DNA of 64,000 bases from contig NZ_JAFEMW010000004.1 of the NCBI RefSeq assembly GCF_016892625.1, positions 310,001 through 374,000 on the forward strand, read 5' to 3'. The stretch is from Brevibacterium sp. RIT 803 (lineage in GTDB: Bacteria; Actinomycetota; Actinomycetes; Actinomycetales; Brevibacteriaceae). The notes below the pieces were generated by a model, which saw only the letters and a list, made by a program, of their open reading frames with translations, did no database searches and was not told the origin of the DNA. The translations under genes were made by a program, and so were the position numbers. Shown here piece after piece: positions 37,845-48,032 of the stretch; position 1 is the stretch's first letter, and each line of letters begins with the position of its first letter.

Positions 37845-39026
37845 ATGAGCATGGAAGCACCCACGATCGTCTGCGCACCTGATTCCTTCAAGGGCTCTGC
37901 CGGCGCCCCCGCTGCCGCTGCCGCCCTGGCTCGCGGTGCCCGCCAAGTGTTCCCCGACTCGCAGATCACCGACCTGCCCTTCGCCGACGGCGGTGAGGGA
38001 ACGCTCGACGCCCTGCTGGCCGTGTGGGACACCCCGGCTCGCTCAATCGAGGTCGTCGATGCCCTGGGCCGGCCGACGACCGCCTTGTTCGGCATCTCCG
38101 CTGATGGGAAGACCGCGGTCATCGAGGCGGCTCAGGCCAATGGCCTCCCCCAGGTCTCCGACGTCGCCCTCGCGCCCGAGCGCGCAGATACATACGGCGT
38201 TGGCCTCATCGCCCGCCACGTCCTTGACCAGGGGGTGGAGGAGATCCTGCTGTGCATCGGCGGCTCAGCGAGCACCGATGGCGGCGTCGGCCTCGCCGCG
38301 GCCTTGGGCGTGACCTTCGCCGACTCCTCAGGTGCGCCCATCGCTCCCGGTGGCGGCGGACTGTCCTCCTTGACCGGAGTCGATGTCTCCGCGTTGGATC
38401 CGCGTGCCCGCGAGGTCCGCTGGCGCATCGCCGTCGACGTCGACAATCCGCTCACCGGGCCTCGAGGTGCCGCCGCGGTCTTCGGTCCGCAGAAGGGCGC
38501 CGATGCGGCGTCCGTTGCCGTCCTCAACTCCGGACTGGCCCACCTCGCCGAGGTGCTCGCCGGATCGGCCGCTCAGGCTGAGTCCTTGGCGGCGACGCCG
38601 GGGTTCGGTGCCGCCGGCGGAATCCCTCTGGCCCTGACGAGTCTTCTGGGTGCCGAGGTCGTGCCCGGGTCGACGATGGTCGCCGAGGCTGTGGGCCTGG
38701 CCGAGGCCCTGGCCGCCGCCGACATCGTGCTCACGGGCGAAGGATCCTTCGATTCCCAGTCTCTGGGCGGGAAGGTCGTCGCGGCCGTACGCGACTATGC
38801 CCCCGCCTCGGCGAAGATCATCGTCATCGCAGGCCGCGTCGCCCTCAGCCCAGCCGAATGCCGCGAGGCCGGCATCACTGCGGCTCTCTCAATCGCACCG
38901 GGCCCCGCCGACCTCGCCGAGCTCTCCGGCCGCGCCGAGGAACTCATCGAAGCCACCGCCGCCCACGCGTGCGCGCTCGTGGGCGCGGGCGCAGGCGCAG
39001 GCGTCGCGGGCGCGCAACGGAACTGA
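37845..39026 (+). CDS. Glycerate kinase (GarK/GlxK type)
   Basis: 393 residues from the ATG at 37845; a further in-frame ATG is 6 bp later, and a reading 46 residues longer would run through the promoter. Phosphorylates glycerate made from tartronate semialdehyde to a phosphoglycerate. Family marks: IVCAPDSFKGS at the start, FADGGEGTLDALL, LCIGGSASTDGGVGLAAALG and the C-terminal VLTGEGSFDSQSLGGKVVAAV. Typical length is 375-390. It is divergent from uraD across 256 bp holding candidate operators. It closes the glyoxylate to glycerate route encoded by gcl, glxR and hyi. The Ala-rich C-terminus is slightly extended. Confidence 0.93.
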   Translation: MSMEAPTIVCAPDSFKGSAGAPAAAAALARGARQVFPDSQITDLPFADGGEGTLDALLAVWDTPARSIEVVDALGRPTTALFGISADGKTAVIEAAQANGLPQVSDVALAPERADTYGVGLIARHVLDQGVEEILLCIGGSASTDGGVGLAAALGVTFADSSGAPIAPGGGGLSSLTGVDVSALDPRAREVRWRIAVDVDNPLTGPRGAAAVFGPQKGADAASVAVLNSGLAHLAEVLAGSAAQAESLAATPGFGAAGGIPLALTSLLGAEVVPGSTMVAEAVGLAEALAAADIVLTGEGSFDSQSLGGKVVAAVRDYAPASAKIIVIAGRVALSPAECREAGITAALSIAPGPADLAELSGRAEELIEATAAHACALVGAGAGAGVAGAQRN

Positions 39027-39069
39027 CCACCAAGGACACCAGCAGTCACCCACGAAAGGACTCACCACC

Positions 39070-39537
39070 ATGAGCACACAGCTCGAAGTCGGACAGACCG
39101 CACCGGACTTCTCCCTGGCCGATGCCAGCGGAAAGACCTACTCGAAGGCGGACTTCGCCGGACAGAAGGTCATCCTCTACTTCTACCCGAAGGCTGCGAC
39201 GCCTGGCTGCACCACCGAGGCCTGCGACTTCCGCGACAACCTCTCATCACTGGCCGCTGCCGGGTTTCAGGTGCTCGGAGTCTCCCCCGATGACGCCGAG
39301 GCGCTGCAGGCGTTCACCGACGACCAGAACCTGACCTTCCCACTGCTCTCGGATCCGGGTGCGGAGCTGGCGAAGGCGTACGGCTCGTTCGGTGAGAAGA
39401 CGGTGGGCGGCAACACCTTCGACGGCACCCTGCGCTCAACCTTCGTCATCGCCGAAGACGGAACTCTCTCCGACGTCGAATACAACGTCGACGCCGAAGG
39501 CCACGTCGCCCGCCTCCGCGAGAAGCTCGGCGCCTGA
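39070..39537 (+). CDS. bcp: Thioredoxin-dependent thiol peroxidase (BCP-type peroxiredoxin)
   Basis: 155 residues from the ATG at 39070 with AAAGGA upstream. Reduces hydrogen and organic peroxides. The peroxidatic Cys is in ATPGCTTEACDFRDN, whose second Cys five residues later is the resolving residue in many BCPs. LEVGQTAPDFSLADASGKTYSKADF and KVILYFYPKAATPG are family-typical. It lies 43 bp after glycerate kinase on the same strand, so co-transcription is possible. Urate oxidase in this island makes hydrogen peroxide, so a peroxidase here is fitting. Confidence 0.92.
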   Translation: MSTQLEVGQTAPDFSLADASGKTYSKADFAGQKVILYFYPKAATPGCTTEACDFRDNLSSLAAAGFQVLGVSPDDAEALQAFTDDQNLTFPLLSDPGAELAKAYGSFGEKTVGGNTFDGTLRSTFVIAEDGTLSDVEYNVDAEGHVARLREKLGA

Positions 39538-39553
39538 ACTTCAGATCTCCCTC

Positions 39554-39615
39554 AACCTCCCCGACGTCACTAATACCGCGCGGCGCCGCGAGCCTTTAGT
39601 GACGTCGGGGAGGTT
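39554..39615. repeat. 62-bp palindrome, copy A, at the 3' end of the DUF559-type gene
   Basis: Arms AACCTCCCCGACGTCACTAA (39554-39573) and its exact complement (39596-39615) surround a 22-base GC-rich loop. The last base is also the first base of the stop codon of the gene next to it (39615-39617). A second copy with the same arms, length and orientation is at 40709-40770. The two loops share CGCGGCGCCG. Confidence 0.9.
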
Positions 39616-40604
39616 CAGCGTGCAACAACTCGTTCCGACACGATCCGCTTGATGTCCTCGAAGGGCGTCGCGAGGAAGAGCTGCTTCCACGTCAGATGGA
39701 CGACCCTGTATCCGAGTGCGGCCAATTGCGCATCACGAACCTTTTCATCCTCAAGCGCCTTCCGAGGAGTTCTGGGACCCATGGAGTACTTCGCGAGGCC
39801 GTCGACTTCGATGATCACCTTCGCCCCACGGTGACAGAAATCGACCCGGGCGAATACACGACCGTCCCGGTCCTTGAACTCCACCTGCGGATCAAATCCA
39901 CCGATGCCATGTTCGAAGAATCGTGCGGCGGCGACTGACTCTGCCGGTGACTCGCGCCGCGCATCCGATAGATCCAGCGCACACCGCGCCCTCCTCTGAG
40001 CACGCGCTGCGTCGCGTTCCGCAAACGCTGTATGAATCTCTTCCATCGATGTCAGTCCCCGGCGCAGAGCATGATCGATCATCGCCACCGCCGTTGCCAG
40101 CTCATAGGTCAGCGCGACGTCGACAATCGTCCGCTCAAGTGTGGTCACCCTGTAGATGCCGATCGTCATGACGCTCCCGGGCGTCAGAGGGGTGTTTCGG
40201 ACTCGAAGATGACGATGCTTACGCGAAGCACCGCACCTGATGACCTCCACCCGCCGTTCGGCCACGACGACAATCGGAAGCCCGTGAATGAGAGCGGCTG
40301 AGAGGTGCGAGAATACTTCGCGTCGCCGCTTCGACCGGCCTGATGACTCTTCCTCGTTGACCTTCTCTGCCCGAGCGCGCACTAGAGCCTTGAGATACTG
40401 CTCAGCGTCTCTGCGGTCATCGAAGAGCTCGAATTCCTGGGCGTGCCCCTCACGCACGGCAGCCCAGATGCCCTCATGCTCGACTTTCTCGCATGTTCGC
40501 TCGACCGCATAGCGACCCCGAGCGACTCGGCGGACACAGCACCGCTCAGCGCGCGCCAGCTCGCGTTTGGTGAATCCAGAACGCAACAGTCGCGCCGTTG
40601 TCAT
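39615..40604 (-). CDS. DUF559-type protein with AbiEi-like N-terminal domain (nuclease-fold), unknown function
   Basis: 329 residues if started at the ATG at 40604 (an ATG 12 bp earlier and longer in-frame starts are possible; none has a ribosome site). N-terminus: a small winged-helix-like domain (MTTARLLRSGFTKRELARAERCCVRRVARGRYAV), as in AbiEi-type proteins. The middle has TIGIYRVTTLERTIVDVALTYELATAVAMIDHALRRG. The C-terminal ~90 residues resemble DUF559, a Vsr/PD-(D/E)xK fold: ARVDFCHRGAKVIIEVDGLAKYSMG then AALGYRVVHLTWKQL, with Asp and Glu-Val-Asp candidates for metal binding. Codon wobble looks less G/C-biased than in flanking genes. The gene is bracketed by two copies of one palindrome. 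Confidence 0.75.
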   Translation of the reverse strand: MTTARLLRSGFTKRELARAERCCVRRVARGRYAVERTCEKVEHEGIWAAVREGHAQEFELFDDRRDAEQYLKALVRARAEKVNEEESSGRSKRRREVFSHLSAALIHGLPIVVVAERRVEVIRCGASRKHRHLRVRNTPLTPGSVMTIGIYRVTTLERTIVDVALTYELATAVAMIDHALRRGLTSMEEIHTAFAERDAARAQRRARCALDLSDARRESPAESVAAARFFEHGIGGFDPQVEFKDRDGRVFARVDFCHRGAKVIIEVDGLAKYSMGPRTPRKALEDEKVRDAQLAALGYRVVHLTWKQLFLATPFEDIKRIVSERVVAR

Positions 40605-40708
40605 GATCGAATACATACTGCAGATAATGACAACAAACAGCACCATTCGCCACACCAGCGTAGAAAATGTGGATAAACCTGTGGATGACTCTGGCAGCGA
40701 ATCCACTA

Positions 40709-40770
40709 AACCTCCCCGACGTCACTAATGACTCGCGGCGCCGGGCGCAGATAGTGACGTCGGGGAGGTT
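40709..40770. repeat. 62-bp palindrome, copy B, between allantoinase and the DUF559-type gene
   Basis: Arms at 40709-40727 and 40752-40770 repeat the 19 outermost bases of copy A exactly, in the same orientation, around a loop that keeps CGCGGCGCCG. It ends 18 bp before the stop codon of allantoinase (40789) and lies about 100 bp upstream of the DUF559-type start. It may also end allantoinase transcription. Confidence 0.9.
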
Positions 40771-40788
40771 GAGGGAGGGAGACGGGTC

Positions 40789-42168
40789 TCAGCGGGCGCG
40801 GAGGAGGCGACCCTGGGGCTCGTCGAAGTCCACGGGTGCGCCGCGGAGGATCGTCTGCTTGACGGCGCCGCGGACGGCACGCGTGTCGTAGGCGCTGATC
40901 TGGTTGCGGTGGTAGAGCTCTGTGGCGTGAACGGTCCACTCTTCATCGGGGGCGAAGACTGCGAAGTCCGCGTCGTTGCCGAGTGCGATAGCACCCTTGT
41001 TCTTCACTCCGGCCACGGATGCGGGGGCACTGGACATCCAGGTCACCACCTCGGCGAGGTCGATTCCGCGCTCTGCAGCCTCGGTCCACACGAGCGAGAG
41101 GCCCAGCTGCAGGGAGGAGATTCCGCCCCAGGCCGCGCCGAAGTCACCGGTGTCGAGGAGTTTGAGCTCGGCCGTCGAGGGCGAGTGGTCGGAGACGATG
41201 CAGTCGATCGTGCCGTCGAGGAGCCCCTGCCACAGCGCTTCGCGGTTGGATTCCTCGCGGATGGGCGGGCAGCACTTATGCGTCGTCGCGCCGTCCGGGA
41301 TCTCCTCGGCGGAGAAGACGAGGTAGTGGGGGCAGGTCTCGACCGTGAGCTTGACACCCTCGGCCTTGGCCTCCGCAATCTGAGGCAGTGCGTCGGCCGA
41401 TGACAGGTGCAGGATGTGGGCGCGGGCGCCGGTCTCGCGGGCGGCGTCGATGACGCGGGCGATCGCGACGTTCTCGGCCTCACGCGGGCGGGAGGCGAGG
41501 AAGTCGCTGAATTTGCGCCCCGAGTTCTTCGGGGCCTCGGCCATGACCGAGTGGTCCTCTGCGTGGACGATGAGCAGGCCGTCGTACTTCGCGAGTTCCG
41601 CCAGGTCGGCGCGCAGCTCTTCGGGCTCCAGCGGTGGGAACTCATCGACCCCTGAGTCTTCGAGGAAGCACTTGAAACCGTAGACCCCGGCGTCGAAGAG
41701 AGGCTTGAGGTCACCGGTATTGCCGGGGATCGCTCCGCCCCAGAAGCCCACGTCGATGAATGCCTTGGACGCCGCGACCTCGCGCTTGATGTCGAGTGAT
41801 TCGACGTTGACCGTCGGCGGCAGGGAGTTCAGCGGCATGTCGACGATCGTCGTCACGCCCCCGGCGGCTGCCGCGCGGGTGGCGCTGGCGAAGCCTTCCC
41901 ATTCGCTGCGGCCGGGGTCATTGACGTGCACGTGCGAATCGACGAGGCCTGGCAGCAGCACCTGTGAAGCGTCGAGCTCGACGACCTGTGCATTCGCCGA
42001 GGCGGTCCCGCTGAGTGCAGCTCCCCTGGTGGCGATCTCGACGATTGCGCCCTCACGCACACCGACCTCGGCGGCGCTGACGCCCTCGGGCAGAACGGCC
42101 CGCTGCGCCCTGATGACCAGGTCAAAAGCTTGATCGGTGACCTGTGTACCGGCGTCATCGACGTTCAT
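40789..42168 (-). CDS. allB: Allantoinase
   Basis: 459 residues. Hydrolyses (S)-allantoin to allantoate. A cyclic amidohydrolase with HVHVNDPGR (metal His pair), the carboxylated Lys in GVYGFKCFLEDSG, VHAEDHSVM, HILHLSSADAL and the catalytic Asp in CIVSDHSPS; the HKCCPPIREESN segment is allantoinase-typical. The start is the ATG at 42168 with GAGGAGGATGC close upstream. It is separated from gcl by a structured 220-bp leader with three stems and a GntR-like palindrome, so it is probably transcribed from its own promoter. Confidence 0.94.
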   Translation of the reverse strand: MNVDDAGTQVTDQAFDLVIRAQRAVLPEGVSAAEVGVREGAIVEIATRGAALSGTASANAQVVELDASQVLLPGLVDSHVHVNDPGRSEWEGFASATRAAAAGGVTTIVDMPLNSLPPTVNVESLDIKREVAASKAFIDVGFWGGAIPGNTGDLKPLFDAGVYGFKCFLEDSGVDEFPPLEPEELRADLAELAKYDGLLIVHAEDHSVMAEAPKNSGRKFSDFLASRPREAENVAIARVIDAARETGARAHILHLSSADALPQIAEAKAEGVKLTVETCPHYLVFSAEEIPDGATTHKCCPPIREESNREALWQGLLDGTIDCIVSDHSPSTAELKLLDTGDFGAAWGGISSLQLGLSLVWTEAAERGIDLAEVVTWMSSAPASVAGVKNKGAIALGNDADFAVFAPDEEWTVHATELYHRNQISAYDTRAVRGAVKQTILRGAPVDFDEPQGRLLRAR

Positions 42169-42196
42169 GCATCCTCCTCATTCACCCAACCGGGAC

Positions 42197-42310
42197 GGCC
42201 GGGTCAGTTCACCCGGCCATGCCAGCCGGGGCCATTGTCCTCGGCATCTGCGCCGAGCATGTCATACAAGTCCCCGAGGGGTCGGAATCGCGCATCCGAC
42301 TCCCTCGGGG
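42197..42310 (-). other. Structured leader with three stem-loops upstream of allantoinase
   Basis: Three inverted repeats line up in the region before the allantoinase start: GGCCGGGT/ACCCGGCC (42197-42218), CTCGGC/GCCGAG (42240-42257) and a 15-pair stem CCCCGAGGG+GTCGGA with one bulged base (42272-42310). The outermost could end gcl transcription. Together they could be a folded 5' leader. No known riboswitch is recognised. Confidence 0.5.
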
Positions 42311-42313
42311 TCA

Positions 42314-42323
42314 TGGTATACCA
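42314..42323. promoter_or_regulatory. TGGTATACCA palindrome, probable GntR (FadR-type) operator before allantoinase
   Basis: TGGTATACCA is a perfect 10-bp palindrome and matches the GT...AC half-site pattern known for FadR-subfamily GntR regulators. It lies 146 bp upstream of the allantoinase start and just outside the structured leader. No GntR gene is in the window, so the regulator would act in trans. Confidence 0.45.
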
Positions 42324-42391
42324 ATTGTGACTTGGCCGACATCGGCCCTCCGACGACGAGCGCCGACACCCGGCCTCCGTCGACCGGCAGC

Positions 42392-44188
<1,797 letters not shown>

Positions 44189-44237
44189 TGTTCTTCCTTC
44201 GCTCAAGCGGCCCACGTTCGAGCGGACCGGGTTCAGC

Positions 44238-44289
44238 GGCCCACAATGGGCCGAGTTCAGTGAGCCGGCGACGACGCTGTCGCCGGCTC
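44238..44289 (-). terminator. Hairpins between glxR and gcl
   Basis: GAGCCGGCGAC/GTCGCCGGCTC (44262-44272 with 44279-44289) is an 11-pair stem 15 bp after the glxR stop. A smaller GGCCCA/TGGGCC stem (44238-44252) follows. There is no U-tract. It may reduce or tune read-through into gcl. Confidence 0.45.
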
Positions 44290-44304
44290 GGTTCGTGGTG
44301 GTGT

Positions 44305-45186
44305 CTACTTCTTCCCTGAGAGCTGCTCGACGACAGTGAACAGGCCCGAGTGGTCGAGTCCCCCATTGCCCTGCTGGACGGTCGAGGCGACGAGCTGCGC
44401 GACGGCCGATCCGAGTGGGATCGCGACGCCGACCTCACGGGCTGCGGCGGTGACGATGCCCATGTCCTTGTGGTGCAGCGCCAGTCGGAACCCGGGGTCG
44501 AAGGAGCGGTCGAGCATCTTCTGCCCCTTCTGCTCGAGGACCTTTGATCCGGCCAATCCCCCGCCGAGGACCTGCAGCGCCGAGGTGGTCTCGACCCCGT
44601 AGGCCTCGAGGAAGACGACAGCCTCGGCGAGGAGTTCGATGTTTCCGGCGACGATGAGCTGGTTCGCAGCCTTCACCGTCTGGCCCGAGCCCGAGGGTCC
44701 AACGAGGACGATGGTCTTGCCGACCGCGTCGAAGACATCGGCTACTGCATCGAAGTCAGCCTGAGCGCCGCCGACCATGATCGACAGTGCGCCGTTGATC
44801 GCTCCCGCCTCGCCACCGGAGACCGGTGCATCGAGAGGCTTGAGGCCCTTCGCCGCTGCCTGAGAGGAGAGGCTCTTGGCGACATCGGGACGGATGGTCG
44901 AGTTGTCGATCCAGTACGCGCCGGCCTCGGCGTGGGCGAGGATTCCGTCCTCGCCAGTCAACACGTCTTCGACGTCTGGGGAATCCGGGACCATGGTGAT
45001 GATGACATCGGCACCGTCGACCGCCTCGGCGATGGTGCCTGCGGCCTGGCCGCCGGCTTTCGCGAGTTCGGCGGCCTTCTCAGGTGAGCGGTTGTACCCG
45101 CGGACGGTGAAGCCGGCGCTGACGAGATTCTTGGCCATCGGCAGGCCCATGATTCCGAGTCCGATGAATGCGATTGTCTTGCTCAT
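44305..45186 (-). CDS. glxR: 2-Hydroxy-3-oxopropionate (tartronate semialdehyde) reductase
   Basis: 293 residues. Reduces tartronate semialdehyde to glycerate with NAD(P)H. A beta-hydroxyacid dehydrogenase: [29 protein letters not shown] nucleotide fold, [22 protein letters not shown] substrate block, catalytic Lys in [24 protein letters not shown], and [15 protein letters not shown]. It follows hyi by 44 bp and precedes gcl. The ending MVEQLSGKK-type tail is typical. Confidence 0.93.
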   Translation of the reverse strand: MSKTIAFIGLGIMGLPMAKNLVSAGFTVRGYNRSPEKAAELAKAGGQAAGTIAEAVDGADVIITMVPDSPDVEDVLTGEDGILAHAEAGAYWIDNSTIRPDVAKSLSSQAAAKGLKPLDAPVSGGEAGAINGALSIMVGGAQADFDAVADVFDAVGKTIVLVGPSGSGQTVKAANQLIVAGNIELLAEAVVFLEAYGVETTSALQVLGGGLAGSKVLEQKGQKMLDRSFDPGFRLALHHKDMGIVTAAAREVGVAIPLGSAVAQLVASTVQQGNGGLDHSGLFTVVEQLSGKK

Positions 45187-45230
45187 GTTCGTGTCCTATC
45201 TGGTGCGGAGAGCTGGAGGTGGAGGCAGAT

Positions 45231-46043
45231 TCAGTTCGCGAGCCATTCGAATGCGGTGGCGCGGTCCTGCTTGTATTCGAGGGCGATGGAGCCGGTGTAG
45301 CCGAGTTCGTAGGAGCGGTTGATCCAGTCCTGCAAGGGCAGCTCACCCGTCCCTGGTGCTCCGCGGCCGGCAGCATCGGCGATCTGGATGTGTCCGAACT
45401 TCGCGGCGTCGGCTTCGATGACCGCGGCCACGTCGTCGCCGTTGATCGACATGTGAAAGAAGTCGGCGAGGACGGCGATGTTGGCAACGCCCTGAGCACG
45501 GACTCGCTGGACCACCTCGGCGGCATCTGAGGCGCGCTTGAGCGGGTAGTCATCGGCTCCGGAGACGGGTTCGACAAGGACGGTTCCCTCGATGGCGGCC
45601 ACGGCGTCGGCCGCAAGCTTGAGGTTCTCGAGTCCGATCTCGTCCTGCTCCTCGGGCGTCTGGCCTTCGGTGCGCAGACCGTAGAGGGCGTTGAAGGCTC
45701 GGCAGCCTGTACGGCGGCCGATCTCGACGACGATATCGACGTTGGCCGCGAAGTCGGCTTCTGCGCCCTTGATCGAGACCATGCCCCGGTCGCCGGCGGC
45801 CATGTTCCCGGCCCAGAAGTTCAGCCCCTTGAGTTCGACTCCGGCCTTGTCGAGTGAGGCGATGAACTCGTCAACCTCCGCCGAGGTGGGCCTCGGGCTG
45901 CCGTCGAAGGGCCACCAGAACTCGACCTGGCTGAAACCGGCGTCCTTAGCGGCCTGGGCCCGCTCCATCACGGGCAGTTCGGTGAGCAGGGTGGAGCAGT
46001 TGAGGATGTAGCTGTCGGCATTGGTGAAATCGAATGTCGTCAT
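45231..46043 (-). CDS. hyi: Hydroxypyruvate isomerase
   Basis: 270 residues, a TIM-barrel isomerase interconverting hydroxypyruvate and tartronate semialdehyde. Family segments: NCSTLLTELPVMERAQAAKDAGFSQVEFWWPF, LNFWAGNMAAGDRGMVS, FNALYGLR, VEPVSGADDYPLKRASDAAEVV, FFHMSINGDD, HIQIADAAGRGAPGTGELPLQDWINRSYELGYTGSIALEYKQD. The metal-binding Glu/Asp/His positions fit. First gene of the hyi-glxR-gcl operon. Its promoter carries the best-preserved candidate operator of the island. Confidence 0.93.
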   Translation of the reverse strand: MTTFDFTNADSYILNCSTLLTELPVMERAQAAKDAGFSQVEFWWPFDGSPRPTSAEVDEFIASLDKAGVELKGLNFWAGNMAAGDRGMVSIKGAEADFAANVDIVVEIGRRTGCRAFNALYGLRTEGQTPEEQDEIGLENLKLAADAVAAIEGTVLVEPVSGADDYPLKRASDAAEVVQRVRAQGVANIAVLADFFHMSINGDDVAAVIEADAAKFGHIQIADAAGRGAPGTGELPLQDWINRSYELGYTGSIALEYKQDRATAFEWLAN

Positions 46044-46083
46044 GGGGTTCTCCTTCGCGTCGCTGCGAGTGCGGATTCATTTT

Positions 46084-46153
46084 TTTCCGTATTGCGGAAA
46101 CTCATTTCCGTTTGATGAAATCAAGCATAGGCAGGCAATTGAGATGGAGTCAA
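46084..46153. promoter_or_regulatory. Promoter and tandem operator of the hyi-glxR-gcl operon
   Basis: On the minus strand TTGACT (46153-46148) and TATGCT (46129-46124) are 18 bp apart, a good promoter. Directly downstream lie two sites: TTTCCGTTTGATGAAA (46105-46120) and the near-perfect TTTCCGTATTGCGGAAA (46084-46100), centred about 20 bp apart. A repressor here would block the start site. Confidence 0.65.
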
Positions 46154-46298
46154 CCCTCCTGCAGAAATCTTCGGAACCGGCACGCCACTCGACACTTGCT
46201 CCGAATGCCGAAATCAGCTGCCCGAATCAGCTATTTGACGTCATGGAAATGGAGGCACACCGTCGTGCACATCACAATTTATGGACGAGTGAATCCAC

Positions 46299-46679
46299 GA
46301 TACGAAAGAGCAAAGAGGCCGACTCCGAATCAGCTTCGTCGTCGCTCCGTTCTTCGCGGGGAGCATCCGCTTCCTCCCACCTGTGATCCCAGGGCTGCTG
46401 CCCTTCGGCGCCGCCGGTCTGCGCGCTGACATGGCCTCATAGGTGCAGGCGATCGTCCACTCGGGAATCTCCTCGGCCGCGCTCATGGCGGTGCCGCGGT
46501 TCTTCCTGTTCAACGAGCTGCGCTTCGGAAACTCGACCGCCCCTTCCGTCGACGCCGCGAAACCGGCACGCTTCCTCACACCCTCGAAACTCAAGGACCT
46601 GCGCGAGGGCGATCAGTCCATCAACGGAGTCTTCGTCGACACCGCCGAGGTGAAGCGGCTCGCGCACTGCCGTTCCTGA
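46299..46679 (+). pseudogene. Decayed coding remnant with an in-frame stop
   Basis: Codons from about 46299 to 46679 show strong G/C wobble bias in the plus frame. They read ...RLRISFVVAPFFAGSIRFLP, then an in-frame TAG at 46440, then VQAIVHSGISSAALMAVPRFFLFNELRF to a stop at 46677. There is no start codon with a ribosome site and the product is not recognised. It looks like the tail of a lost gene between hyi and guaD. The GTG at 46443 would permit a 78-residue product. Confidence 0.35.
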
Positions 46680-46704
46680 CGAAGGCTCGTCCCCTGAGGG
46701 CGGC

Positions 46705-47991
46705 TCAGCCCTTGACGAGCTCCCCATCGACCCACACCTGGGCGATGTCGGCAGGGGTGCCCATGGCGAAGATCTTCGCCAAGGCGTCGTCATCGCTGCT
46801 GGCGTGCTCCAGCCCCACGGCCAGAGGCTCGCCAGCGCTCGGCTGGATGTAGGCGGCGTCGAAGCGCTTGCCCACGGACAGGTCCCCGACCTGATCTGAC
46901 AGCTCCAGGGCCTCGGCGCCGGCGGCCGTTGCCAGGTGCAGAAGGTGTGCCGAACTCAGCGGCAGTCCGCCAGACGGGTCCAACTGCTGCATGAAATAGG
47001 CTTGGACGCCCTCCTTGAGGAGGGAGAATCCCGTCCCCGCTCCCACATCGGAGCCGAGTGCCACACGCACCCCGGCCTCGATGTGTCGGCGCAGTGGGAA
47101 GAAGCCGCTGGCCAGATTCGAGTTCGACGTCGGACAGTGCGCCGAGGCGGCCCCCACTTCTGCCATCCGCGCCAGTTCGCGATCGCTCGGGTGGACGTTG
47201 TGGGCCAGGACCGTCTGCCTCCCCAGCAGTCCTGCCCGATCATAGGTATCGAGGTAGTCGAGTGCCTCCGGGAACATCTCGGCGACACCGGCGATCTCGT
47301 CGCGGTTCTCATTGAGGTGAGAAGTCACCCAGATGCCCGGGTTGTCCGCGACCAGTTGGCCGCCGGCGGCCAACAGCTCCTGACCGGCAGAGAACGAGAA
47401 GCGCGGGGTCACCGCATACCGGAGATGGCCCTTCCCATGCCAGCGATCGATGAGGTCCTGGCTCTCGGACGCGGACCTCTCCACGCTCGTCAGCAGCGGT
47501 TCTGGGAGCATCTTGTCACTGGTGACCAGTCCCGATGTGATCCGCAGACCCACCTCGGCGGCCTGGGTGAAGAAGGAGTCCATCGCGGTGGCGAAGTGCG
47601 AACCGAAGACCATCGCCGAGGTGGTCCCCGCCGAGGTCAGCCCGGTGAGGAACTCGCCGGCCACGACTGCCGCATAGGCCTCGTCACCGAGCTTGGCCTC
47701 TTCGGGCAGGGCACAGTGGTCGAGCCACTCGAGCAGCGGCTTGCCGAGGTAGCCGATGGCGCGGACCTGCGGGTAGTGGACGTGGGTGTCGATGAGGCCG
47801 GGGATGAGGACACCGGCACGGAGGTCGACCACCTCGGCGTCGGGATGGTCCGCGGCCGCACTCGCATAATCGGTGCGGGCGATGATCAGTCCGTCATCGA
47901 CGACGAGAGCGACGTCCGAGTCGGAGCGCAGGGTGCCCCCGGCGAAGGGGCTGGTCGGTGTGTCGAAGACACGGGCGCGGCAGATGAACAT
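46705..47991 (-). CDS. guaD: Guanine deaminase
   Basis: 428 residues. Deaminates guanine to xanthine for xanthine dehydrogenase. An amidohydrolase fold: LIPGLIDTHVHYPQVRAIGYLGKPLLEWL (metal His pair), VTSHLNENRDEIAGVAEMFPEALDYLDTYDRAGLLGRQTVLAHNVHPSDREL, and ALGSDVGAGTGFSLLKEGVQAYFMQQLDPSGGLPLSSAHLLHLATAAGAEALEL. Typical GuaD length. Last gene of the xdhA-xdhB-xdhC-guaD operon, 41 bp after xdhC. Confidence 0.94.
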   Translation of the reverse strand: MFICRARVFDTPTSPFAGGTLRSDSDVALVVDDGLIIARTDYASAAADHPDAEVVDLRAGVLIPGLIDTHVHYPQVRAIGYLGKPLLEWLDHCALPEEAKLGDEAYAAVVAGEFLTGLTSAGTTSAMVFGSHFATAMDSFFTQAAEVGLRITSGLVTSDKMLPEPLLTSVERSASESQDLIDRWHGKGHLRYAVTPRFSFSAGQELLAAGGQLVADNPGIWVTSHLNENRDEIAGVAEMFPEALDYLDTYDRAGLLGRQTVLAHNVHPSDRELARMAEVGAASAHCPTSNSNLASGFFPLRRHIEAGVRVALGSDVGAGTGFSLLKEGVQAYFMQQLDPSGGLPLSSAHLLHLATAAGAEALELSDQVGDLSVGKRFDAAYIQPSAGEPLAVGLEHASSDDDALAKIFAMGTPADIAQVWVDGELVKG

Positions 47992-48032
47992 GGTGGTGCT
48001 CCTTGCAGGTGAAGAATGATGAGGTCAGTGGT

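Noticed and set aside
38650-39537. Long reading frame joining the glycerate kinase end and bcp
   Set aside because: Only the part from 39070 is coding; the rest is an out-of-frame reading of glycerate kinase.
41407-41655. Small antisense reading frame in allantoinase
   Set aside because: Shadow; the allantoinase catalytic motifs are on the other strand.
42272-42310. Known riboswitch in the allantoinase leader
   Set aside because: No recognised aptamer consensus (guanine, glycine, preQ1, TPP) is found by eye; only stems.
46936-48012. Long open reading frame opposite guaD
   Set aside because: Antisense shadow of a confidently identified amidohydrolase.
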